This document shows, piece by piece, positions 22,741 to 32,689 of a stretch of DNA of 64,000 nt. Source of the DNA: Kappaphycus alvarezii. Taxonomy: Eukaryota; Rhodophyta; Florideophyceae; Gigartinales; Solieriaceae. Made by a program: the position numbers and the translations under genes. Each line of letters starts with the position of its first letter. Within the stretch, counting starts at the first letter, position 1. The notes below the pieces were generated by a model. It was not told the origin of the DNA, ran no database searches, and was given only the letters and a program-made list of their open reading frames with translations. Where the stretch lies: positions 310,001 to 374,000 of the forward strand of contig NADL03000523.1 of the NCBI GenBank assembly GCA_002205965.3, written 5' to 3'.

Positions 22741-25440
22741 TTGTGACAAATTCCTGCTGCTTTCTTTCAAAAGGATCATTGAACGCCAACTCTGAATCAC
22801 TTCCGGTCTCTCTGAGTTCGAAAGCGAACACTCGCCTGTTTGCATGCCGCCTCTTGTATTGAAATACTTCTTCAAAATTTCTATGAATTCTTTCTGCTGG
22901 GCTCTCGTAAACTGCATCACGAAGTTGACGTACTATACGAGGATACTGACTTAAATGTAGCGTATGAAACAGCTGCCGCTGAGTTACAGAGAGAAATGGT
23001 TTGCTGAAGGATGGGGTTGGAGAAAAGAATCATTAGCTTCTTCTTCAGTTCTTCTTCAGAGATATCCTCATCAGCATCAGTTAAATTAGCCTTATGCAAC
23101 CGATCTTAATTTGTATTTTTTATTTCACAAGTTTCTTCGACACTTTTTGGTGGTGTTTCTTGATCATTTTTCTGCATATAACTACGAGTTTTTCTCACTA
23201 AAGCAAGAGGTCTGCTTAGCAATTTCGTCTCTTGAGCAACTTTTTTTTAGCGATCTTGGGACAATGGATGTGTCTCCAAGTTCATCTCTACTGTCGCGAA
23301 ATTTCGTTAGTTTGCATGGATGCAAGTGCATTGGACATGGTTCCAGCATATTTATCTATAACGGAACCACCTTCCGGACAAAATGTCGTGAGTATCTAGA
23401 GTAGAAAATACGCAAGCAAACTTTCTTTTCTCCCTGGCCGAAACAAAGTGGAAGGGGCTCTTGATGTCCGGTTTGAATCCATCAACTCTAAGTTACGACC
23501 CCTTCGCGACAATTGCAAATTCACACGCGTTCCGAGGAAACTCATTTCCATTATATCCCTGCATACTGCTTCTACCGCTCATGTTCACATATGGTTATAT
23601 TGGACTGCTGAAACCACAAGATATAAAAGCTGCTAAACATTTCCCAATATAGTTTACAGAGGAGAATAAGAACACCTAACCACCCGGGCAAAGCACCATC
23701 CTGGCAAACTGCGCCAATGAGCTAATTTACTCGTCGCCCAGGCAAAAATTCTGTATGCAGATCCAGCGCGAGAGCGAAAACGAGGAGTACCGTGTGGTGG
23801 ATCAATTTGAAGCATTTAGAAGAGTGGAGCATTCGAAGAAAGTACCTGCTATTAGAAATGTTACCATTTCACCTAGTGACAGGTAACTCCAAACTGTGAA
23901 AATACACGTTAAATTCGTCCCCAGTACTAACTAGATTTGACGCCCCGCTTCCTAGATCTTTACTAGATTCATTCCACACTGCAACTTCAACATCTTCATT
24001 TTGCTCTTCATCAGCAGTATCTGAAGCGCGTTTCTGTTGTGATCCCCCTGTATCTCTAAGGTTACGTTCCTTTTCACACGAATATTTGGGCAATCATATT
24101 ATGCTAAAACTTCACAGTCCTTTAGGCAGATCCGCAATATGTTAGCGTTTTACTTTGATTCTTTCAACGGAGCATTTGCAAGGAAAGTTGAGCGGTACTT
24201 ATCCAAAATGACAGACAGTAAGTCACTGACTTTTCCGCTATTTGCAATAATATCTTTGTCAAATTTGCAAGTCTCGCGCAAATTCCGTTCATAACACTCA
24301 TTTTCCGTTCATAACACTCATTCCATCAGGGCAATACTTCTGATTCTAAAAGTAGTTCAAACGTCTTGCATTTTTCGTAGGCTGCCCGAGCTTTTCCGTA
24401 TTGTTCGGCGACAGTCTTGTAGTTCGCTGCTTTGTACTTATATTTGCGACACACTTCTCTAACAAGTGGAAGCGTCAAGACTTGACACTTGATACCCATT
24501 TCTTCTTCGGCATTCATGAACACGGTGGCTGGTTTCAAAGAAGATATATATATGAATTAACAATAGACCAGGCAGCCTATTATTTTCCTCTCGTTTGCAG
24601 AATATGAATGACCAATAGAGTTCCTCTGCGTCTGGACGTTCTCGCCAGCCAGATAAGGGTGCTCTTAATTCATGGTATCCCTAATTGCTTCAAGCACATC
24701 CTCAGACAGTCGCATTGCTGTAGAGGCAGTCTATTTCATAGTTTCCTCTCGATTTTGAGACATATCATGGTATTGGCAGGCGACTTCTTTGGATCTGGGC
24801 TTTTTTGCGTTGTTCGCCGCTATAAATTTGATAGCTTCATCCCGAATCCCTCTAACCATGTCATAGAAAGTGGTCTTAACAAAAGAAACAGCGGAATAAT
24901 TCTTATCCTGATGGATTGCAAGCTGTCATAGTACCGAAATGTCATGACCTCCGTTCAAAACCGTTACGGGTCAAGAAAATCCCCTCCAGCGACCTTTATT
25001 GCCTTCTATGGGGTCCAAAATGGCTATATGACGGTGAATATCGGCGAAAACGACATATAAATCGCAAGGAGATTTCGCTTCCACTCTGGCCTCCGTCTCA
25101 GACATGTGCCATTCCGTTTTGAAATATTCTATTACACTGTTACGGAAAGTCCCGGTGAGAAGTATGACAATTGGAGCATCAGATCCAGCTACAGTCCCAG
25201 TATTGGGCGTTGCTGGCGCAACCTCGGGGTAGTGTTTCGCGTAGTGCAAGGTCGAGAATACATGCTTGAGTCTGTCTATCACTCCACGCTCCGAAAAATA
25301 TCCTTTGCGATTTCAGCTTGAGACGCCTTCGGTACTCTCGTTTCGAAGGGAAGCTTCGTATCTCCGTCGAGAACACTAGCGGAATGCGGATGTTCTCTCG
25401 GCATGAATTTTTCTTTCCTTTGCAGAGATTTGGAAATAGG
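22741..25440 (-). pseudogene. Unrecognised decayed coding region inside the 9.6-kb block
   Basis: A series of minus-strand frames of good protein-like composition runs through the segment. Open stretches are 25376-25179, 25282-24971 (103 codons), 24538-24326, 24093-23869 (acidic, Glu/Asp/Ser-rich), 23099-22917 (with a charged DEDISEEELKKKL helix) and 22920-22729. Together they look like one or two decayed genes of several hundred codons, but I recognise no domain. It lies between the two inverted LINE family 2 copies, so it was carried in with, or trapped by, that block. Alternatives are a Gag-like ORF of an unknown element or a captured host gene. If virus-like, it is a broken fossil. Confidence 0.35.
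24283..24322 (+). repeat. Perfect 20-bp tandem duplication
   Basis: TTCCGTTCATAACACTCATT occurs twice, head to tail, at 24283-24302 and 24303-24322. It lies in the decayed minus-strand coding region and, being 20 bp, shifts the frame there. Confidence 0.9.
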
Positions 25441-27904
25441 CTCTAGAAAATGTGGAGGGAATATTCGAGGTCAAAATAAGATTCCTTAGGAAACAGAACC
25501 GAGTTAAACTTGATGGTCAACGTTTAACCTATACCAGAAAAGGTAAAAATACTGAGCTTATAACTACTTTTAAGCATATTATTGATAAAATAAGTTTGCT
25601 ATAGAAATCCACCGACCCTAAAACGTTAGCGGTTCCCTCTCTTTGGCTTGAACAGGACTTTAGGGTTCGTCTGTATCACTTTAGCTGAGGTAGAGCAAGA
25701 TTAGCAAGGCATTAGTCAATATCAGTATTAGGTTATAATTACGAAACCCACAGATCCAGTGTAAGTATGGAAATAAGACAGCTCACGAGAAAAATATCCT
25801 GGCTTATTTTGATATCTCGGAAGAAGTGATGTGATATGGCTGTAATTTACCAAATAAAAAAATCACCTCATTGACATGTATAGGTCGAGCCGCAGCGATT
25901 TTCATCAAACTTAGGAAGCGTACCCTGCAAATCATTTATAAATTTCCATAGTCAGCCGACAACAATAGTATTGTATAGCTCCAAAGAGGCGTAAAGGGGA
26001 TACATCTAAATTTTCAAACGACCTGATGAGATTGAAATGCCCCAATGTCCTAATAACTGTAAATAGATTACAACTTCGGGTACAGAACGCTCACATGATT
26101 ATGTTTGCACTCCCGTCGCAATTCTGACAGCAGACTTACGACAGCGAACTTTACCACGCTCTCCAGACTTCCGAAAGTCTCATTTGACACACAATTGCGG
26201 CCAAATTCTACTGTGACTCGCTCTTACTTTACCCTACCAGCACTTGAGCCATTCTGCACAACCAGAAACTCATCAGAGAATATTTTCGCGGACCGAACAC
26301 GGCTTCGCCGCGGCTGTCAGCAGGACGCAAGATGTATTTTAGGCGCTCAAGTTCTGACCTAGAGAAGTAATTCCAGCAGGGAGAGGACGTCTTGCTTATC
26401 TTATCCGGTAAGATGGTAGCGCGAGCGACTGTAAAATCGGTGATGGTACCAAGGAGTGCAAAGTTATCTTTAATGACCACGTTGCATGGTCGAAATCTGA
26501 ACGAATATGGGAAGAGTGTAGAATTTATTGTCAGGGTGCATAAAGTCAAGGTGGTCGATTTATTCGCGCACAACGCATACCCATATACGGAGATATCCTT
26601 GGAACAGTTTGGGCAGTTGCATGGGTGCTAGCCCTAGCCTCTAGTTAATTATATGATACCTGGAAAGAATATTGCCTAAGGATCAAAGTCAGGAAAGTCC
26701 ATAGATTTACAGAGTGTTAGAAACGTGAAACTCTCCGGAACAAGCGGCAACCACGGAGACGAACATAGCAGCATGTGAACCGTTTCGAAAAATGAGAGGG
26801 AGCATTAAGCTATGGTAGATAGGGAAAGAAGGGCATATCAGAAGAAATGCGAACAAGTATTTCTCTATCTTGATAAATTCTGTTCTTTCATAGTTAATGG
26901 CCCTGAGCAGGAAGCCTTTGGGCTCCAACACTTTACTTTTAATACGAAAAAGACTACAGGGCACAGTATTAAGGTCAAACTCATTGTGGTTTTGGAACAC
27001 GGCTCCATTAAGAAGCTTTTTCATATGACCATGACTGCAGAGATTCAAACGGGTGCAAATCATATTATCGAGGCTTTCTACAGATTTTCGATGATCGAAT
27101 CGGTTAATAGAAGCCTTCCTAACTTTTCATACCTCCAATTCGGTAATTGCAGTCGAGAACAAAAACAAGTGCATTTTATCTTATCTTGAAGCGCTCGTGG
27201 CTTGTGGAGTTTTTGTAGGAATGTTCCTGTCATTCCTGCCTGCTGGTCATAGAAATGCAGATATAGACTAGGCATTTAGCTGTACATCTCGAAAATGAGA
27301 CATAACGGTGCAATAACAATGTCATATCTTATATACCGACTCTGGATGTCGTATACACCACAGCCAAATGTCACTCGGATATTACATATAGTAAAATTCT
27401 CAAGCTTATCCGAAGCGGAAAAATGATTTCGCAGCGTCCCGCCACTCTTAAGCTACAGTTAGTTTATATTCTATCGAACATAAGGGTATCTCACTGGGTT
27501 TTTCAATGCATGTAACGCAGTTTGTTCCGTCCGTGTATGCTGCACGGACAATTGGCAGCCATTCACCAAATTTGGTGCTGGATTACCTCCCTTTGCGCCA
27601 TTACTTCTCCAATGTACAAGGAATAAAGCTATATCTCCCACTGATAAACAACGGGTTATTCTGCTTTTTACTTCTGAGGAAACTTGTATTAATAGTTCTT
27701 CAAAGCAATGTGAGTTGAAATCCCTTAATGACGTTGTTTACGTAAGCCGAGCAGAACAATTTCAATAGAATATTGAAGAAATATTTGTGTACAGAGTACG
27801 GCATGCAAAGAAGCGACTGTTTAACTCAAAACTAAGAGAAAACAAGAGTTATGCATAGTTGGGGTGCAAAAGTCCTCCCGAAAATAAGCAGGAGAAATTA
27901 GTTT
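25441..27904. other. Unassigned spacer with two medium ORFs
   Basis: No recognised gene. Open frames of 114 codons at 26229-26573 (minus) and 125 codons at 26812-27189 (plus, overlapped by 118 codons on the minus strand) have no motif I can name. The two-strand overlap near 26.8-27.1 kb reduces confidence that either is real. Confidence 0.35.
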
Positions 27905-29142
27905 CAAATCAAGATTTCGAGTAACGGGCGAGCCAGCCCGTTGCTGACTTTGGGCAAGAGTCCACAGAGAAAATGCCATTCTGGGTCGGAAAGTTCCGCA
28001 AGCCCCACAAAAATGCAGACAGAATTGTGTGCAAGCTAGAAATTAAGTGGTACAAAGTGCAGCCCTTCTCGTTTGTACCATTTCAGCAGGCCATGGGTTG
28101 AAGAGATACATGTAGACGTAGTTCTCGTATGCTTTCAGGGGCTAGCTAAAGCTCGCAGGATTGAAGAGAGGGTTTCAGTCAGGATTAGACAAGCGTTAGA
28201 AAAGCCATAGTTTCCCTGGCAGTTGACAAAGAAATGGCACGTTATTAAATTGGGGGTAGAAAAGCCAGAAAATATACAAAGGGGGGAAAACTGGGGGCAG
28301 GCAAGGAAGGCAGCGATATGAGAGTAGAATTGAGGTACTTCTGAGTTAAATAAGCGGGGCGACATCGGAGCGGAACAAAGCGACTGCTGAATGCTCGGAC
28401 GGAGACGACATGGAAGCAAGAGTGATGGACTGTTAAATTAGAGGAAGGGGGAACCATAGGGGCAAAGGTGATGAATTGGTGAGTGCGCGGAAAGGATCAG
28501 GAGCGAGGCGCCATGGACTTTGAAACATTGGCTTATGATCTCGGTCTCCAGAGGGAGGGCGACGTGGTACAGTGCGGTCCCGGCGACTCAGGTGAGCTTG
28601 GGAGGCTTCTGTCCGTAGTCCACCCTATTCACTGCTGTTGGCTTGCCGCAAGCGATCTTAGAGTCTATGGTGTTGCCGAGGGTAGTATCGCCACCCCGCC
28701 TCCCCCCTGGAGTAACTGGCGGAGGATGACAGTGGGGAGGAGATGGATTCCTAGGGAGACGTAATGAGAGGTCTCTGGGCTCTGCGCAACTGTTCATGGT
28801 ACAATACTGTACAATACATGTAGGGACCGTACGGCAACAGTCGCCCATTTTTTGCTATGTTTTTAGGCCACAATTGTGCTATTTAAAATTGTTTGAAGTG
28901 TCCAGTTTCGACAATTTGAGGGCCAAAGAAGTAGATTAGGTACATCTTTAAAATTTTTCTATACATTTTTTTGATATTTACGCAAAGAGATGTGACATAT
29001 CGCATCAAAAAAGAGTGTAAAGTATGGTCAAAACAGATAGCAGTATATCGTACAGTACAGTACTGTGCTGGGATGTAATATTTTTTGAATTTTATACTGT
29101 ACAGTTCTGCGTTTAAAATCCCGAAATTCACCAAATCAGTGT
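27905..29142 (-). mobile_element. LINE family 2, minus-strand copy lacking RT
   Basis: The reverse complement aligns with the plus copy in two blocks: the 5' block (29142 down to about 28570, matching 19502-20060) and the 3' block with the tandem repeats and tail (about 28500 down to 27905, matching about 21950-22740). The RT-coding middle is absent. Its outer end, CACCAAATCA at 29142, is the mirror of TGATTTGG at 19502, so the two copies face inward by their 3' ends. A 94-codon open frame at 28135-28419 comes from the tandem array. Confidence 0.65.
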
Positions 29143-29560
29143 GTTTATCATTTACTTGATTTGTTCCAGTGCGTACTATGATTGTCAGTATGTCTTTTGA
29201 GATTTATGGACTAGCCGAGAAATCGTTATAAGCTGAGTAAACTGATTCTTCTTGTGGAGGTCAATCAATTTGGCATAAAACTTCAAGTTAGGATCCAAAT
29301 AGTTAAGAAGTTGAGAGTCATCTTCAGACCAAAGAACATTTATTCTTATGGTGGTCACAGAAAATAGGTGGTTAACCCTGCCCCTCCTATATTCGGTTCT
29401 ACCCTCTCGAACTTTTTTCCTTAATGACTTCTTTGTGATCGCCCAACTATACCACAGCATCACTTCTATCGCCTATAAACCCCCTTTCCAGTGGTATTTG
29501 GTTCTGAGGATCTCTCTTCCCAAAGATTTGTCCCTATAACCGAGCTCTTTTGATTTGGAC
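29143..29560 (+). repeat. Ty3/gypsy LTR of copy ii, right part
   Basis: GAGATTTATGGACTAGCC and the following 300 bp align with 4407-4680 in the same orientation, including the AAGTTGAGAG-to-CACCTTC-type stretch and the pyrimidine-rich end. It continues the LTR begun at about 19440, which was split by the 9.6-kb insertion. Confidence 0.6.
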
Positions 29561-29616
29561 ATGGTTTCGGAGGTGTATTTGGCAGCGGCACTCTTAAAAC
29601 TTTACAAGTTATTAGT

Positions 29617-30330
29617 CTAATCACTGTTGGTTATCGGAGCGACAAAGAGACCAAAACCATTATATGGATAGAACCAAGAGAGAAATAACCCACAATTGAG
29701 GGCAGAAATGCCCAGAGGGTATAGGTAAGGCTGAAAAATCATCGTTTTTTGAGGGTGAACAATTACATCATAAGCGAGACCTTCTCCATCGCGAAGGCTT
29801 AGCGCTTTTTTGAAATCGTTAAGGTTTTCTATGAGCATCTTATCGAATGGAAATGATTGGTTTAGGGCAATACCAATGCTTTTCTCACTCGTAAAAATAG
29901 AAACGCTACACGTTGCTGAGATTTTATCGTAATTTAAAATTACACATAGTGCATTACAGCATTCCGAGCTGTTGTAACGAAACCTCAAATTGTCCTTTTC
30001 AACAAATTTATGGGAATTTACGGGCCCTGAAGGAGCTGCCCACAATCGGGGACTAAATATAAGGTATATTTTTTCGTCGTCTGATACTTCTGGCGGGGGA
30101 AATATAAACCGAGTTTGAAGAGAAGTAAAGAAGAATACAGAAACAGTTATATGCCTTTGTGACCCTGTGACTACATCAACGGCAAAGTTCCGAAAAACAG
30201 CCAGAAAAAGGTGGTCTGGGTGAAACGGAATCCTATATCGAACATATATTCCCAGAGTGAAAAACCCTAACCTTTTCCGTTTCTGCGATCGATTTAATAT
30301 ATATATTCCCCATGCTAGGATTATAATCAC
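29617..30330 (-). CDS. Unrecognised intact 237-codon ORF, possible membrane protein
   Basis: The longest uninterrupted ATG-to-stop frame in the window, unusual for sequence this decayed. The N-terminus (MIIILAWGIYIL, then NRSQKRKR) looks like a short signal anchor followed by basic residues. A second hydrophobic stretch near the C-terminus (about residues 203-230, LYPLGISALNCGLFLSWF) could be another membrane segment. The middle is mixed and includes a PPPEVSDDEK turn-like region and several cysteines. I cannot assign a family. It starts 57 bp right of the split gypsy LTR and reads toward it. It could be a host gene, one exon of one, or part of an unidentified element; no splice sites were established. 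Confidence 0.4.
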   Translation of the reverse strand: MIIILAWGIYILNRSQKRKRLGFFTLGIYVRYRIPFHPDHLFLAVFRNFAVDVVTGSQRHITVSVFFFTSLQTRFIFPPPEVSDDEKIYLIFSPRLWAAPSGPVNSHKFVEKDNLRFRYNSSECCNALCVILNYDKISATCSVSIFTSEKSIGIALNQSFPFDKMLIENLNDFKKALSLRDGEGLAYDVIVHPQKTMIFQPYLYPLGISALNCGLFLSWFYPYNGFGLFVAPITNSD

Positions 30331-30479
30331 AAAGAAAACTATTCAATCACCCCACCCCTTTTCTAAACACTCTATGACATTAAGGACTACTTTTTCCGCA
30401 CAACGAACTAGCGGTGCTGATAAAACCGACTACATCCTCTACAAATAAAAATAAACCGAAAATTTTCCTCTACGGAGTC

Positions 30480-31840
30480 ATTGTCCTATGAATTTTCGTC
30501 TCCAACAACTAAATTGCAAATATTTGTATCCTTGGAAACCTACTTTTCTACTCCGCTAGGCCAATATGACATGAAAAAATATCATCAATTGATCACATGA
30601 TCATTTCAACAATTTTCTCAAAAAAAATAATACCGCAGTTTAATTTCTCTCATATCTGTACATCGGCCCGTCTAGATACGCACAGTTCCAAGCTCTCCGA
30701 GCCACGCAACACCAGTCCCGCCGGCATTGCTTTCGATGGTCCAATCCATTTTTTGTTAGCAAGCTCGGTACGGGATTGTCCTCACCAACGCCAGGGAATC
30801 GAGGACGAGGTGCCAGGCCGGTTTGGATAGGAAAACGACGAACAACAATTTTGCAAGTCATGCCGCCATCCGTGGTATCGTGGAAAGTTTTGACATGTTT
30901 TCCGTGTTCTTTGGGTATTCGAAGGTTGATGTAGTTTTTCTTGTCATAGCTGAGCTACCTTTCGATTAAATTATTGTTTAAAGACCATAGTAAAACTGGG
31001 TATATGCATTGAATTGGGTCACTAAATCTTTTCAGTTCATATTGACGGCAGAATCGTATATATGCCAATGGAATTCGACAAAAACATACATCATGAAGAT
31101 CTTAGAAAAAAATTTAGTGAAGATTTCACTTCTAGCTACGACAGCGAAGAATCCGAACCGGCTAGCACTTTTGAAAATGGAAAACATATGCTTGTGGAGT
31201 ACTAAACACAGCATGGAATGATTATGATTCTGGGTTGAAACAGGCGACCACTGGAATCCTAGAGCGATTTCAAGGTCCGAATATGTTTCACGTTGCTTTT
31301 AAATCGAATCGCAGGACAATACTAAGAGAGTGAAAGGCGAATATTTGTGCAGAAAGGTAGTAACTTGTTGATTGCTGTATGTGAAAATATGGGAACACAG
31401 GAAGAAGTCTGAACTTTCAAAATATGGAAAGGAAGAATCAAACGAAAAATAGCGAAAGATTGCAGAAATTCAAGAAAAATGCAGCAATTTGCAGCTCCTG
31501 TGTCAAAGAAAATATCGTACGTACTAATATTATTCGAAGTAATTGCATGAAGCGTTTCAGATATACGAAAAGCGAGTGTATTAGTGATCCATTCTTTCGA
31601 GCTCATCTCTTGCTAGCCAAATTATCATAGATCTACACCCCAGCCACCAAACTACGGCCACTTTGGGAGAATTTTGCGAATATGTTCTCTAATTGCATTA
31701 TTCTACCAACTTCGACGCCATGGTTGTTTGATGTTGTGGCCGCCCCCCAAAAGAATGCAAAGTTTTGGATTTACATCTACTACCGTCTATTGAATATGAA
31801 AATAATACCTGGGTAGATTTCCATTTCCAAATATGGAATA
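30480..31840. other. Unassigned sequence upstream of a gypsy RT fossil
   Basis: Short frames only (94 codons at most, at 31322-31606 minus, overlapped by 68 codons plus at 31424-31630). Part may be the decayed 5' half of the gypsy element whose RT lies at 31850-32345. Confidence 0.35.
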
Positions 31841-31849
31841 AACTCTTGA

Positions 31850-32345
31850 GTACTTAAAGGAAGGGAAATATTTTACATGAATTGATCTGCAGACTGGATA
31901 TTTGAAACTTCACTTCGACGAAATATGAAAGGATAAAATAGTTTTCACCAGTAAAACGGCTACAAACACATTAGATGTGGTACCATTTCGCCTCATGAAT
32001 GCATCAGACACATTTCGAAGAATGATGAATGATGAATTTATTGAAATTTAATTTGCGTGATTACGTACAAATGATATGGTAGCATTTTCGAGGGCATTGG
32101 ATGAACAATTGGATAGGCCATCGGCATACAGTGTGAAAATGAAATTGAGCAAATTCTTCTCTGCGAAACAATCTATTCAGCTACTCTTATGTGTCATCGA
32201 TCAAGAGGTGATTAAGATTGGCCAAAGAAAAAACAAAAAAATCAAGTTCGCACCGAGGCTCACTTTAAGAACAGAGGCTCGAGCGTCCTGTTTCTGGCCT
32301 CATTTTACCGAAGGTTTATCAAAAACTTCGTCCAAAAAGTAGCAT
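31850..32345 (+). mobile_element. Ty3/gypsy fossil, reverse transcriptase segment
   Basis: Plus-strand RT signatures in order: DLQTGYLKLHF at about 31880, then KIVFTSKTAT, then VVPFRLMNASDTF (family form P-F-G-L-x-N-A-P-x-T-F-Q), a decayed catalytic aspartate region next to MVAFSRALDEQL, then KMKLSKFFSAKQSIQLL and VIDQE. This order is diagnostic of gypsy RT. Broken, with several breaks; old. No LTRs could be tied to it with confidence. Confidence 0.75.
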
Positions 32346-32689
32346 TGTTGATGGATTTCAATGTAAGTTTGTCAGTTTTGGTCGTCTCTGTGATATAGCA
32401 ACTTATTGCGCCCGTTTAATGTTAAGCGAAATGCTCTCTTGGATTGCAGCACTATTCATACAACAAGCCCATTACTTGCATCCATCCAAATTTTTGTATT
32501 TGTCTATTCTCTTTCTGCATTTCAGTATCGGAATACTATAATCTGGTGATTGTAAACACCGGACGGCATGCGCCTCGGACCTTCGCATCTTGTTGTATAC
32601 ACCTATTGTTAAACAAACCTTTCAAAAAATTCGATTAGATCGACGCATTACGCAAACTATTTTTATTTATGGGCGCAACGCCCCAATCA

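Larger units (their letters stand above)
19502..29142. mobile_element. 9.6-kb insertion with inverted LINE-type ends, nested in a gypsy LTR
   Basis: The gypsy LTR of copy ii stops at 19501 and resumes at 29143, judged by alignment with the uninterrupted LTR at 4290-4685. Everything between therefore came in after that LTR. The block begins with TGATTTGGCGAATTTC and ends with the complement of TGATTTGGTGAATTTC. A short repeat (AGTG at 19500-19503 and near 29141-29144) could be part of a target duplication but is too short to decide. The block could be one foldback-like mobile unit, or two LINE insertions of opposite orientation with later changes. Confidence 0.5.

Noticed and set aside
26707-27189. 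Overlapping 118- and 125-codon ORFs on opposite strands as genes
   Set aside because: At most one can be real, neither has a motif, and the coding strand cannot be chosen.
19502-29142. Polinton/Maverick interpretation of the 9.6-kb block
   Set aside because: No DNA polymerase B, retroviral-type integrase, packaging ATPase or capsid motif was recognised; ends are LINE-like.
30640-30861. 73-codon minus-strand ORF as a transposase fragment
   Set aside because: Basic composition only; no helix-turn-helix or catalytic motif could be identified.
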